Under the pieces are notes generated by a model. It searched no databases, was not told the DNA's origin, and worked only from the letters and a program-made list of their open reading frames with translations. A DNA stretch of 64,000 nucleotides from Mycolicibacterium cosmeticum (GTDB taxonomy: Bacteria; Actinomycetota; Actinomycetes; Mycobacteriales; Mycobacteriaceae). The stretch is taken from NCBI RefSeq assembly GCF_000613185.1, contig NZ_CCBB010000002.1, positions 248,001 to 312,000 of the forward strand. Reading direction: 5' to 3'. This document shows, piece after piece, positions 46,943-56,912 of the stretch; positions within the stretch are counted from its first letter, which is position 1; each line of letters opens with the position of its first letter. The position numbers were made by a program, and so were the translations under genes.

Positions 46943-47701
46943 AGGCTGCGCGGAGGGCTCCGAAATTTTGCTTGGGGTGTCAACTAACTCGTCGGTAAGG
47001 ACTTGAGCGGATATTGCTGAGGCTCCGCCCGAGGCCTGGCGCGAGGGCCCCGGGACGCGGCCGTGACCGATGTCACTCCGCGGTTTCGCCGGGTTTCCTG
47101 GCCGTCTCGCGGCGGTCGCCATCGTTACTTACGGTTGCGTTGCCATCGGTTGATGTCCGGCTCGCAGCGAGGTGGATGGCGTGGCGCACGGAAACGTATT
47201 GCTGGGGCGCATGTTACTCGTGTTTCTGCTGCTAGTGGCGGTGCCGACCGGCGCGTCGGGCGATCGAAGCGGCCCCGGAACGCACGACCGCGACCCCGGT
47301 AGCAACCCATTGCCATTAGCTGCACTTATTAGCTGAAATGTGTCATGGCTAATGATGTGCTGACACGAGTGAGATGCGCCATATTTACCACTTGGTCAAT
47401 TTCTTGGCCTATCCGCAGGTTGCGGGCGTATCCGCAAGTAGCTAGGCGATCTTGATATTGCTCGTGTAGCCTGCGCGTCGCGGCCTTTGAAACTGTAAAG
47501 TCCTTTGAGGATTTGCTCGGTTTTTAACGCCATCGTCAACGCAGACGACTACGCTACCGACTCACCGACGAGTCTCGGCACTGAGGCGGGGAAAGGATCT
47601 GGGCAGCGCAGTGCGGCGCACATGAGGCAACCGTGGATCCGAGAGCCGTACCTGTCACTCGCTCGTCTTTGAGACACCTGTCCGAAAGAGGTTGGAACTA
47701 C
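46943..47701. other. Long, partly AT-rich control region upstream of the PKS
   Basis: The only gene-poor stretch in the window. The first 250 bp are GC-rich; about 47300-47560 is clearly AT-richer. It contains the direct repeat TTAGCTG (47316 and 47330 region), two copies of TATCCGCARGTWGC (47410-47423 and 47429-47442), the dyad CCGCA-GGT-TGCGG (47413-47425) and a TAAAGT -10 candidate near 47498. One candidate small gene (47181-47336) lies inside. AT-rich tracts before lipid loci are typical Lsr2 targets in mycobacteria; that is inference here. Confidence 0.6.
47181..47336 (+). CDS. Candidate small exported peptide
   Basis: A 51-codon frame with GAGGTGG exactly 5 nt before its GTG. The peptide has a hydrophobic stretch (MLLVFLLLVAVPTGASGD, residues 11-28) that looks like a signal sequence with a cleavage zone at TGASG, then a polar Gly/Asp/Pro tail ending AALIS. 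No homologue is recognised. Codon use is GC-rich in the middle but mixed at the end. It may be a chance frame; the ribosome site and signal-like segment are the only support. Confidence 0.35.
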   Translation: MAHGNVLLGRMLLVFLLLVAVPTGASGDRSGPGTHDRDPGSNPLPLAALIS

Positions 47702-50700
47702 GTGGTTGAGACACCTGTCACAGCAGTCGCCGTCATCGGGATGGCGGTGCGATTGCCGGGCGGAATCGACTCACCTGAGCAAATGTGGCAAGCGATGCTG
47801 CGCGGCGACGACTACGTCACCACCGTTCCGCTGGAGCGCTGGGATGCCGAAGAGCACTACGACCCCGAGCTCGGCGTGCCCGGGCGCTCCGTGTCCAAGT
47901 GGGGTGCCTTCCTGGACGACGTCGCCGGGTTCGACGCCGACTTCTTCGGCATCGGTGATCGCGAGGCCACGGCCGCCGACCCGCAGCACCGGCTGCTGCT
48001 GGAAACCGCGTGGGAGGCCGTCGAGCACGCGGGCATCGACCCCGCGACCCTGGACGGATCACTGACCGGCGTCTTCATGGGCCTGACGACCAACGATTAC
48101 CAGTTGATCGCGGCCGACGCGCACGCCATCGAGGGGCCCTACGGCTTCACCCACAACAACTACAGCATGGCTTCGGGCCGCATCGCCTTCCACCTCGGCC
48201 TGCGCGGTCCGGCCTTCACCGTCGACTCGGCCTGCTCGTCGGGCCTGCTCGCGCTGCACATGGCCACCCGCAGCCTGCACTACGGCGAGAGCGATCTGGT
48301 GCTCGCCGGCGGCGCCCACATCATCTTGGACCCGCGCAAGTACGCCTCGGCGTCGGCGCAGGGCATGCTGTCCGGAACCGGGCGGTGCCGCGCCTTCGAC
48401 GTGAACGCCGACGGCTTCGTCTTCTCCGAGGCCAGCGCGGTGCTGCTGCTCAAGCGGCTGGCCGACGCCGAACGCGACGGTGACCGCATCCTCGCCGTCG
48501 TTCGGGGCACGGCCGCCAACCAGGACGGCCACACCGTCAACATCCTGACCCCGTCGAACGAGTCCCAGACCGCCGTCTACCGGGCCGCGCTGGAGTCCGG
48601 TGCCATCGATCCCGGCTCCGTCGGCTTCGTCGAGGCGCACGGCACCGGCACGCCGGTGGGCGACCCGATCGAATTCAAGAGCCTCGCCGACGTCTACGGC
48701 GGCACCGGACCCATGGTGATCGGATCGTCGAAGACCAACTTCGGCCACAGCCAGTCGGCGTCCGGCGTGGTCGGCGTGATCAAGAGCGTGCTCGCCCTGC
48801 AGCACGGGGTGATCCCGCCCAACCTGCACTTCACCAGGCTGCCCGAGGAGATGGAGCGCCTCGGCACCGAATTCTTCGTGCCCACCGAGACCACGCCGTT
48901 CCCCGACAAGGGTGACCAGCCGCGGCGTGCGGCGGTGTCGGCGTACGGCATCTCCGGCTCCAACGCGCACGCGGTGCTGGAGCAGGCTCCGCCGGTCGAC
49001 GCGGCGCCCGCCGGCGACGGCCACGGGCCGCTGCTGTTCGCGCTGTCGTCCACCTCGGCCGACGAACTGCGCCGCACCGCCGGCCGGCTGGCCGACTGGG
49101 TCGCCGCCCACCCCGACGTGGCGCTGCCCGACCTGGCCTACACGCTGGCCCGCCGGCGCTCGCACCGGCCGGTCCGCACCTCCGTGATCGCCGATTCCGT
49201 CGACACCCTGCTCACCGAGCTGCGCGGGGTGGCCGACGGCGGTGAGCCCTATCAGCCCGCCGTGGCCGCCGACGACCGCGGTCCGGTGTGGGTTTTCTCC
49301 GGGCAGGGCTCGCAGTGGGCCGGGATGGGTGCCGGGCTGCTGGCCGCAGAGCCGGTGTTCGCCGCCACCATCGCCGAACTGGAGCCGCTGATCGCCGCGG
49401 AGTCCGGGTTCTCCGTCACCGAGGCGCTGACCGCGCCCGAGACCGTCACCGGGATCGGCAAGGTGCAGCCCACCGTGTTCGCGGTGCAGGCGGCGCTGAC
49501 GGCCACGCTGAAGTCCTACGGGGTGGTCCCCGGCGCCGTGATCGGGCACTCGATGGGTGAGGTGGCCGCCGCGGTGGCCGCGGACGTGCTCACCCTTGAG
49601 GACGCCGTCAAGGTGATCTGCCGGCGCTCCCAGCTGATGAGCCGGGTCGCCGGGACCGGCGCGATGGCCACCGTCGAGTTGCCGGCCAAGCAGGTGCTGT
49701 CCGAACTGCAGGCCCGTGGCGTCAACGACGTGGTGCTGGCCGTCGTGGCCTCGCCGACCTCGACCGTGGTCGGCGGCACCAAGGAGTCGGTCCGCGAACT
49801 GATCGCCGAGTGGGAGCGCCGCGAGATCATGGCGCGCGAGATCGCCGTGGACGTCGCCTCGCACACCCCGCAGGTCGATCCCATCCTGGACGACCTCGCC
49901 GACGCGCTGGCCGACCTGGACCCGGGCGACCCGAGCGTCCCGTACTACTCGGCCACCATGTACGACCCGCGCGACCTGGTCGACTGGGATGCCGACTACT
50001 GGGTGGACAACCTGCGCCACACGGTGCGGTTCGCCGCCGCGGTGCAGGCCGCGCTGGAGGACGGCTACCGGGTGTTCAACGAGCTGTCCCCGCATCCGCT
50101 GCTGACGCACGCGGTGGACCAGACGGCCCGCTCGCTGGACATCACCTACGCCGCGCTGGCCACCGTGCGCCGCGAACAGGAACTGCCACACGGCCTGCTG
50201 TCGGTGGTGGCCGATCTGCACAACGCCGGCGCCAAGGTGGACTTCTCGGTGCTGTACCCGACCGGTCGCCTGGTCGACGCGCCCCTGCCGACCTGGACCC
50301 GGCGCCCGCTGATGCTGGTCCGCGACCCCAACGAACTGCCTCCCGGCGGGGCCACCCTGGCCGTGCACCCGCTGCTCGGCGCGCACGTGCGTCTGCCCGA
50401 GGAGCCGGAGCGGCACGCCTGGCAGTCCGATGTCGGCACCGGCACCCAACCGTGGCTGGGTGACCACCAGGTGCACGGCGTGGCCGCGCTGCCCGGCGCC
50501 GCGTACTGCGAGATGGCGCTGGCGGCGGCCAAGACTGTGCTCGGCGATGCCGCCGAGGTGCACGACATCAGCTTCGACGAGATGCTGCTGCTGGAGGACA
50601 GCACGGTGGTGTCCGCGGAGTCCACCGTGGCCGCGCCCGGCCGGGCGACCTTCCTGGTGGAGACCTACCAGCAGGGTGACCAGATCCAGCGGGCCGACGC

Positions 50701-53700
50701 CCTGCTGCGCGTCGGCGACGCGCAGGCACCCGCCGCGCGCGATATCGACGCGGTGCTGGCCGCCCATCCGACCCGCCTGGACGGCGCCGAACTGCGGTCC
50801 TGGTACGGCCAGCGCGGCATCCAGTACGGCCCCGCGTTCGCCGGCCTGGTCGCGGCCTACGTCAACACCGGCGAGGAGGGCCCGCAGGACACGGTGCTCG
50901 CCGAGGTCGCCCTGCCCGGGTCGATCCGGTCGCAACAGGCCGCCTACGGTGTGCACCCGGCGCTGCTGGACGCCGCCTTCCAGGCCGTCGGCGCGCACCC
51001 GGCGATCTTCGGGGACGTCACCGGTGCGCTGCTGCTGCCGCTGGGCGTGCGCAAGCTGCGGGCGCACGGCTCGACCCGCAACGTCCGGTACTGCCACGCC
51101 ACGCTGACCAGCGTGACGGCCTCCGGTGTCGAGGTGGACCTGGAACTGCTCGACGAGGACGGCAACGTCGCGTTGTCGGTGACCGGCCTGCGGCTGGGCA
51201 CCGGCGTCTCGGACACCGGTGCGCTGGAGCGCAGCTTCAACGACCGGCTGCTCACCATCGAGTGGAACGAGCGGGACCTGCCCGAGGTCGACTACGCCAA
51301 TCCCGGCAGCTGGCTGCTGATCAGCACCTCCGACGCCGCCGACCTGCTGGCCACCAAGCTGGCCGACGCGCTCAAGGGCCACGGGGTGGACGTCACGAGC
51401 ATGGTGTGGCCGCAACACTCCGACCACGACGCGCAGGCGGTGCGGCTGCGTGAGCTGCTGGATTCGCACGCCTTCGGTGACGTGCTGGTGGTGACGCCGC
51501 CGCGCCGCGGCGAGGTCGACGAACTGTCCGGGGTGCGCGGCGGCGACAACGTCCGCCACCTGGTGCACATCGTCCGGGAGCTGCCCGAGGTGGCCGGCCA
51601 GGCGCCGCGGTTGCACGTGGTGACCCGCAACGCCCAGACGGTGCTGGCCGACGACGTCGCCAACCTCGACGAGGCCGGCCTGCGCGGCCTGGTGCGGGTG
51701 ATCAGCACCGAGTACCCGCAGCTGCGGCCCACCCAGATCGACGTCGACGACTACACCGACGCCGCCCACGTCGCCGCGCAGCTGGTGTCCGGCTCCGACG
51801 AGGACGAGTCCGCCTGGCGCGGTGGGAAGTGGTACTCGGCACGGCTGGTGCCGGGCCCGCTGCGGCCCGAGGAACGCCGCACCACCGTGGTGAACCCGGC
51901 CCGCGACGGCCTGCGCCTGCAGATCCGGACCCCCGGGGACATCGAGACACTGGAACTGGCCGCCTTCGAGCGGGTAGCGCCCGGCCCCGGCCAGATCGAG
52001 GTCGCGGTGACCGCGTCGAACCTCAACTTCGCCGACGTGCTGATCGCGTTCGGCCGGTACCCGAGCTTCGAGGGCCGCCAGCCCAAGCTGGGCGGTGACT
52101 TCGCCGGTGTGGTGACGGCGGTCGGTCCCGGCGTGGTCGGGCACAAGGTGGGTGACCGGGTCGGTGGCGTGTCCGCCGACGGGACGTGGGCGACGTTCGT
52201 CACCTGCGATGCCAACCTGGCCGTCACGCTGCCGCCGGGGCTGCCGACCAACCGGGCCGCGGCGGTGCCCAGTGCGCACGCCACCGCCTGGTACGGCCTG
52301 CACGACCTGGCCCGCATCTCGGCGGGGGACAAGGTGCTGATCCACTCCGGCACCGGTGGTGTGGGTCAGGCCGCGATCGCCATCGCGCGGGCGGCGGGCG
52401 CGGAGATCTTCGCCACCGCGGGTAGTGAGGCACGGCGAGAACTGTTGCGAGGCATGGGAATCGAGCACGTCTACGACTCCCGCAGCACCGAATTCGCCGA
52501 GCAGATCCGGCGCGACACCGACGGCTACGGCGTCGACATCGTGCTCAACTCGCTGACCGGCGCCGCGCAGCGGGCCGGGCTGGAGCTGCTGTCGTTCGGC
52601 GGCCGCTTCGTCGAGATCGGCAAGCGCGACATCTACGGCGACACCCGGATCGGACTGTTCCCGTTCCGGCGCAACCTGTCCTTCTACGCCGTCGACCTGG
52701 CGTTGCTGTCCCTGACCAACCCGGACACCGTGCACCGCGTGCTGGAGGTCTGCTACCAGCAGATCGCCGACGGGGTGCTGCCGCTGCCGGAGACCACGCA
52801 CTACCCGCTGCAGGACGGTGCCACCGCCATCCGCGTGATGGGGGCCGCCGAGCACACCGGCAAGCTGGTGCTCGACATCCCGCACGGCGGTCAGATCAAC
52901 GCGGTGGTGCCTGCCCAGGAAGTGCGGGTCGGCCGGTCGGATTCGGCCTACATCATCACCGGTGGCCTCGGCGGGCTGGGTCTGTTCCTGGCCGAGAAGC
53001 TGGGTGCGGCGGGGGTGGGCAGGATCGTGCTCAACGGCCGGTCCGCGCCGTCGCCGTATGCGCTGGAGGTCATCGAGCGGATCCGCCGGGGCGGCACCGA
53101 GGTCGAGGTGTCCCTCGGCGACATCGCCGAGCCGGAGACCGCCGAGCGGTTGGTGGTGGCGGCGTGTGCCACCGGTCTGCCGCTGCGCGGTGTGCTGCAC
53201 GGCGCGGCGGTGGTCGAGGACGCGGCGCTGGTCAACATCTCCGACGAACTCGTCGAGAAGGATTGGGCGCCAAAGGTTTACGGCGCGTGGAACCTGCACA
53301 CGGCCACGGCGAAGCAGTCGCTGGACTGGTTCTGCGTGTTCTCCTCGGCGGCGGCGCTGGTCGGTTCGCCCGGCCAGGGTGCGTACGCGGCGGCCAACAG
53401 CTGGCTGGACGCGTTCACCCACTGGCGGCGCACCAACGGCCTGCCGGCGACAGCCATCGCGTGGGGGCCGTGGTCGGAGATCGGCGCGGGCACCGGCCTG
53501 GCCACCGACAGCGGCGAGGCCGCGATCGCCCCGGACGAGGGCGCCTACGCGTTCGACATGCTGCTCCGGCACGACCGCGCCTACACCGGTTACGCTTCGC
53601 TGGCGGGGACGTCGTGGATCACCGCGTTCGCCCAGAACACCCGGTTCGCCGAGGCGTTCCGGTCCGCCGGCCCGCGGAGCGGCGGCGCGGGCAGCGCGTT

Positions 53701-53980
53701 CCTGGCCGAACTGCACGACCTGCCGCGCGAGGAGTGGCCGGCCCGGACCCGCAAGATGGTGGCCGAACAGGTCAGCTTGATCCTGCGGCGTGCGGTCGAC
53801 CCCGACCGGCCGTTGGCCGAATACGGTCTCGATTCGCTGGGAACGCTGGAGGTACGTACCCGAATCGAAGCCGAAACCGGTATTCGTATTGGTTCAGCAG
53901 ATATCAGCACCGTTCGGGCGCTGACGGAGCGTCTCGTCGACGCTCTGGCGCCCGGCTCGTCCGTATCGGTCCCGTCGTGA
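47702..53980 (+). CDS. pks5: Type I polyketide synthase, fully reducing, methylmalonyl type (Pks5/MAS-like)
   Basis: A 2,092-residue iterative synthase making methyl-branched fatty acids. Domains: KS with C178 (VDSACSSGL); AT with S617 (GHSMGE) and VASH at 718-721, the methylmalonyl-CoA signature; DH with H922 ([12 protein letters not shown]); ER (about 1400-1690) with [11 protein letters not shown] from about 1750 with GGLGGLG; ACP with S2045 (LDSLGTLE). This KS-AT-DH-ER-KR-ACP layout is that of MAS, Pks2 and Pks5. The acyltransferases and FAAL after it suggest acyltrehalose/lipooligosaccharide chains. GTG 47702 fits the family N-terminus; GTG 47633 adds 23 residues and has a better ribosome site (GAGG, 5 nt). 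Symbol inferred from context. Confidence 0.88.
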   Translation: MVETPVTAVAVIGMAVRLPGGIDSPEQMWQAMLRGDDYVTTVPLERWDAEEHYDPELGVPGRSVSKWGAFLDDVAGFDADFFGIGDREATAADPQHRLLLETAWEAVEHAGIDPATLDGSLTGVFMGLTTNDYQLIAADAHAIEGPYGFTHNNYSMASGRIAFHLGLRGPAFTVDSACSSGLLALHMATRSLHYGESDLVLAGGAHIILDPRKYASASAQGMLSGTGRCRAFDVNADGFVFSEASAVLLLKRLADAERDGDRILAVVRGTAANQDGHTVNILTPSNESQTAVYRAALESGAIDPGSVGFVEAHGTGTPVGDPIEFKSLADVYGGTGPMVIGSSKTNFGHSQSASGVVGVIKSVLALQHGVIPPNLHFTRLPEEMERLGTEFFVPTETTPFPDKGDQPRRAAVSAYGISGSNAHAVLEQAPPVDAAPAGDGHGPLLFALSSTSADELRRTAGRLADWVAAHPDVALPDLAYTLARRRSHRPVRTSVIADSVDTLLTELRGVADGGEPYQPAVAADDRGPVWVFSGQGSQWAGMGAGLLAAEPVFAATIAELEPLIAAESGFSVTEALTAPETVTGIGKVQPTVFAVQAALTATLKSYGVVPGAVIGHSMGEVAAAVAADVLTLEDAVKVICRRSQLMSRVAGTGAMATVELPAKQVLSELQARGVNDVVLAVVASPTSTVVGGTKESVRELIAEWERREIMAREIAVDVASHTPQVDPILDDLADALADLDPGDPSVPYYSATMYDPRDLVDWDADYWVDNLRHTVRFAAAVQAALEDGYRVFNELSPHPLLTHAVDQTARSLDITYAALATVRREQELPHGLLSVVADLHNAGAKVDFSVLYPTGRLVDAPLPTWTRRPLMLVRDPNELPPGGATLAVHPLLGAHVRLPEEPERHAWQSDVGTGTQPWLGDHQVHGVAALPGAAYCEMALAAAKTVLGDAAEVHDISFDEMLLLEDSTVVSAESTVAAPGRATFLVETYQQGDQIQRADALLRVGDAQAPAARDIDAVLAAHPTRLDGAELRSWYGQRGIQYGPAFAGLVAAYVNTGEEGPQDTVLAEVALPGSIRSQQAAYGVHPALLDAAFQAVGAHPAIFGDVTGALLLPLGVRKLRAHGSTRNVRYCHATLTSVTASGVEVDLELLDEDGNVALSVTGLRLGTGVSDTGALERSFNDRLLTIEWNERDLPEVDYANPGSWLLISTSDAADLLATKLADALKGHGVDVTSMVWPQHSDHDAQAVRLRELLDSHAFGDVLVVTPPRRGEVDELSGVRGGDNVRHLVHIVRELPEVAGQAPRLHVVTRNAQTVLADDVANLDEAGLRGLVRVISTEYPQLRPTQIDVDDYTDAAHVAAQLVSGSDEDESAWRGGKWYSARLVPGPLRPEERRTTVVNPARDGLRLQIRTPGDIETLELAAFERVAPGPGQIEVAVTASNLNFADVLIAFGRYPSFEGRQPKLGGDFAGVVTAVGPGVVGHKVGDRVGGVSADGTWATFVTCDANLAVTLPPGLPTNRAAAVPSAHATAWYGLHDLARISAGDKVLIHSGTGGVGQAAIAIARAAGAEIFATAGSEARRELLRGMGIEHVYDSRSTEFAEQIRRDTDGYGVDIVLNSLTGAAQRAGLELLSFGGRFVEIGKRDIYGDTRIGLFPFRRNLSFYAVDLALLSLTNPDTVHRVLEVCYQQIADGVLPLPETTHYPLQDGATAIRVMGAAEHTGKLVLDIPHGGQINAVVPAQEVRVGRSDSAYIITGGLGGLGLFLAEKLGAAGVGRIVLNGRSAPSPYALEVIERIRRGGTEVEVSLGDIAEPETAERLVVAACATGLPLRGVLHGAAVVEDAALVNISDELVEKDWAPKVYGAWNLHTATAKQSLDWFCVFSSAAALVGSPGQGAYAAANSWLDAFTHWRRTNGLPATAIAWGPWSEIGAGTGLATDSGEAAIAPDEGAYAFDMLLRHDRAYTGYASLAGTSWITAFAQNTRFAEAFRSAGPRSGGAGSAFLAELHDLPREEWPARTRKMVAEQVSLILRRAVDPDRPLAEYGLDSLGTLEVRTRIEAETGIRIGSADISTVRALTERLVDALAPGSSVSVPS

Positions 53981-54042
53981 GGCCGGAGAGCGCATCGATG
54001 CGCACCCCGTCCGTCGGCGTCGTCCAGGTAGGAGACCAATAA

Positions 54043-55500
54043 GTGGTTGCGATGAAGCCGATCCAGGAGTGGATCGGTGAACCAGGGGTCGTGATCTCGT
54101 GGCACCCGTCCCGCGCATCGCTGGCGAAGGTACGCGAGGCACCGGTCAGCGACGTTCCGACCAGCTATCAGCAGGAACAGCATCTGCTCGCCTACCGCAA
54201 GCATGTGGCCGAGGGCACCGACATGGCCCGGCTCATCATCCCCGGCTGGGATGTCCCCGGGCAGTGCGATGTGCGGGCGATGACGCACGTGATCAACGCC
54301 TATCTGCGCCGGCACGACACGTTCCACAGCTGGTTCGAGTTCGCCGGCGACGGTGACTCCGGCCAGATCGTGCGGCACACGGTGACCAACCCGCGCGATA
54401 TCAAGTTCGTGGCCACCGAGCACGGCGAGATGACGGCCGCGCAGTGGCGTGAGCACGTGATGTCCACCCCGGACCCGTGGCAGTGGGACTGCTTCCACTT
54501 CGGCGTCATCCAGCGTGCCGACCACTTCACCATCTACCTCAGCGTCGACCACGTGCACACCGACGCGATGTTCATCGGTCTGGCGTTCGTCGAGATCCAC
54601 ATGATGTACGACGCGCTGGTCCGCGGTGAGGCTCCGCTGCAGCTGCCCGAGGCGGGCAGCTACGCCGACTACTGCATCGCGCAGCGCGCCTACACCGCCG
54701 GGCTCACCACCGAGTCCGACGAGGTACGCGGGTGGATCGACTTCCTGGAACTCAACGGCGGCACGCTGCCCGGCTTTTCCCTGCCCCTAGGTGATCCGTC
54801 CCAGCCGCATTCCGGTGACGTCATCACCATGCAGCTGCTCGACGAGTCCCAGACCGACAAGTTCGAGGCCGCCTGCACGGCGGCGGGCGCGCGGTTCAGC
54901 GGTGGGGTGTTCGCCTGCGGAGCGCTGGCGCACGCGGCACTGACGGGGCAGGACACCTATTCGGTGATCACCCCGACGACCACCCGGCGCACCCAGGCCG
55001 ACTTCATGACCACGGGCTGGTTTACCGGTCTGGTGCCGATCGCCGTTCCGGTGGACGTCAGCTCGTTCGCCGACACCGCGCTGGCCGCGCAGGCGTCCTT
55101 CGACGGTGGCATGGACCTGGCGCAGGTGCCGTTCGAGCGGGTGCTGGAGCTGGCCGCCGACGAAGGGGTCGACGGCGTGCGCGCACCGGACCCGGGTGTG
55201 CCGATGCTGTCGTTCATCGACGTCGGCATGCTGCTGCCCGGTGTCATCGAGCACTTCCAGAGCCTGGGCGGCCGGATCTACAGTGATCCGCGATCGGCCT
55301 ACCAGGTGGGCATGTGGGTGAACCGGGCGGAGAAGGAGACGACGGTGACCGTCGCCTTCCCGAACAACTCGATCGCCCGCGAGTCGGTGCTGCGGTACGT
55401 GGAAGCGATGCGTGAGGTCTACCTTCGGGTGATCGACGGTCAGGTCCCGGTGGAGTCCTTCGGCGCCGCCGAAACCGATCTCGATCTCAAGACCGCCTGA
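54043..55500 (+). CDS. PapA-family condensation-type acyltransferase
   Basis: A 485-residue protein of the polyketide-associated PapA group, which moves acyl chains from a PKS onto trehalose or other alcohols. It has the condensation fold with the active-site segment DHVHTDA at 169-175: H170-x3-D174, where the textbook HHxxxDG has His and Gly at the flanking positions. Other marks: TSYQQEQHLLAY near the N-terminus and GWFTGLVPIAVPV late. GTG 54043 has GGAG 8 nt upstream. It follows the PKS after 62 bp and is expected to unload it. Substrate not provable from sequence. Confidence 0.85.
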   Translation: MVAMKPIQEWIGEPGVVISWHPSRASLAKVREAPVSDVPTSYQQEQHLLAYRKHVAEGTDMARLIIPGWDVPGQCDVRAMTHVINAYLRRHDTFHSWFEFAGDGDSGQIVRHTVTNPRDIKFVATEHGEMTAAQWREHVMSTPDPWQWDCFHFGVIQRADHFTIYLSVDHVHTDAMFIGLAFVEIHMMYDALVRGEAPLQLPEAGSYADYCIAQRAYTAGLTTESDEVRGWIDFLELNGGTLPGFSLPLGDPSQPHSGDVITMQLLDESQTDKFEAACTAAGARFSGGVFACGALAHAALTGQDTYSVITPTTTRRTQADFMTTGWFTGLVPIAVPVDVSSFADTALAAQASFDGGMDLAQVPFERVLELAADEGVDGVRAPDPGVPMLSFIDVGMLLPGVIEHFQSLGGRIYSDPRSAYQVGMWVNRAEKETTVTVAFPNNSIARESVLRYVEAMREVYLRVIDGQVPVESFGAAETDLDLKTA

Positions 55501-55529
55501 TCGTATTTCGCATGGGAGGTGACGGTGCG

Positions 55530-56912
55530 ATGACGCGTGCCACCACGAAGCCGGAGGCCACCAGCCTGGATACCGCCCGATCGGACAACGTGCTGACGTT
55601 CACCGATCAGGTGATGTTCCTGGCCCTGCGCGGCACCGGCGCGGAGGCCGTCGCGCAGGCGAACTGGATCTACGAACATCCGGTGGACTACGACGGGCTG
55701 CGCACGTTCTTCGACAATATGGGCTACGGGTTGATGGGCCGGCGTATCGAGCCCTCGCCGTTGCCGTTCGGGCGGCACCGCTGGGTGACGGTGCACGGAC
55801 CGCAGCACGAGCTCGACATCGCCGAGCCGCGGCCCCGCGCCGCACTCGGTGAATGGGTCGACGAACGCACCGCCATGCCGATCGACCCCGAGTACGGACC
55901 GTCCTGGCACATGGGTGTGCTGCCGATGACCGACGGTTCCACCGCGATCTCGCTGACGGCATCGCACTGTGTCGGTGACGGCAGCGCCGGCGTGCTGGCC
56001 CTGCTGGAGGCCGCGCACGCGGCGCGGCTGGACCACGGTTTCGGGCCGCCGCGGTCCCGCAGCCGCAGGCAGGCGATCCTCGAGGATCTGCGGGTGACCG
56101 CCCGCGGACTACCCGAACTGGGCCGCACCCTGGCCGCCACCGCCAAACTCGCGTACAGCCACCGCAACGACATCTCCCGGTCCGGCGCGGTGCGCCTGAA
56201 ACCGACCGGCCCGGACCACCTGGTGCAGGTGCCGGTGCTGAGCGTCTTCATGCCCACCGACGAGTGGGACGCCCGCGCGGAAGCCCTTGGCGGCAACAGC
56301 TATTCGCTGGTCGCCGGCGTCACGGCCAAGCTGTCCCAGCACCTGGGCCGGCGCCGCGCCGAGGACGGCCTGGTGACCCTCAACGTGCCGCAGGCCGACC
56401 GCCAGTTCGGCGACACCCGCGCCAACGCGGTCAAGCTCGCCGATATCACCATCGACCCCGAACACGTCCACACCGACCTGCGCCAGGCCCGTGCGGCGCT
56501 CAAGGAAGGCATCACCGCCGCCCGTGAGGCGCCCGACGAGATGCTGCAGTTGTTGCCGCTGGTGCCGTGGGTGCCGAAAAAGGCGGTGCCGAAGGTCGCC
56601 GATGTGCTGTTCGGGTTCTCCGCGGATATGCCCGCGTCCTGCTCGAACATGGGGGAGCTGCCGCCCGACGTCGCGCTGGCCGACGGCACCCCCGCCGAGT
56701 ACATGTTCTTCCGCGGCGTGGACCGCATCGTCACCCGGCACTCGATGGAACAGCGCGGCGGCCTGCTGACCGTGGTGGCGCTGCGGCTCAACGGCACGAT
56801 CGCGCTGAGCATCGTCGCCTACAAGCCGGGCGCGGCCAACACCAAGCCGTGGTTGCGTGAGCTGATCACCAACACGCTCGCGGAGTTCGGGCTGTCCGGG
56901 CGAATCGAGTGA
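55530..56912 (+). CDS. PapA/WS-DGAT-like acyltransferase, paralogue 1
   Basis: A 460-residue protein of the condensation/wax-ester-synthase fold with SHCVGDGS (H146, D150, G151). It shares with the genes at 56909 and 60076 the block WIYEHPVDYDGLRTF, then GRRIEPSPLPFGRHRWV, so the three are clear paralogues. ATG 55530 is chosen for GGAGGT 9 nt upstream; an in-frame ATG at 55512 lacks a ribosome site. The stop overlaps the next GTG by four bases. Likely adds an acyl chain to the cluster's glycolipid. Confidence 0.82.
   Translation: MTRATTKPEATSLDTARSDNVLTFTDQVMFLALRGTGAEAVAQANWIYEHPVDYDGLRTFFDNMGYGLMGRRIEPSPLPFGRHRWVTVHGPQHELDIAEPRPRAALGEWVDERTAMPIDPEYGPSWHMGVLPMTDGSTAISLTASHCVGDGSAGVLALLEAAHAARLDHGFGPPRSRSRRQAILEDLRVTARGLPELGRTLAATAKLAYSHRNDISRSGAVRLKPTGPDHLVQVPVLSVFMPTDEWDARAEALGGNSYSLVAGVTAKLSQHLGRRRAEDGLVTLNVPQADRQFGDTRANAVKLADITIDPEHVHTDLRQARAALKEGITAAREAPDEMLQLLPLVPWVPKKAVPKVADVLFGFSADMPASCSNMGELPPDVALADGTPAEYMFFRGVDRIVTRHSMEQRGGLLTVVALRLNGTIALSIVAYKPGAANTKPWLRELITNTLAEFGLSGRIE

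Noticed and set aside
47014..47302. Two overlapping 73-79 codon frames in the PKS upstream region
   Set aside because: Arg/Gly/Ser-rich with no ribosome site or signal; the frame at 47181 has better support.
48059..53716. A very long open frame (1,885 codons) on the minus strand opposite the PKS
   Set aside because: Its composition (Gly/His/Arg/Val-rich, no domains) is the usual shadow of GC-rich coding DNA; the plus frame has all PKS motifs.
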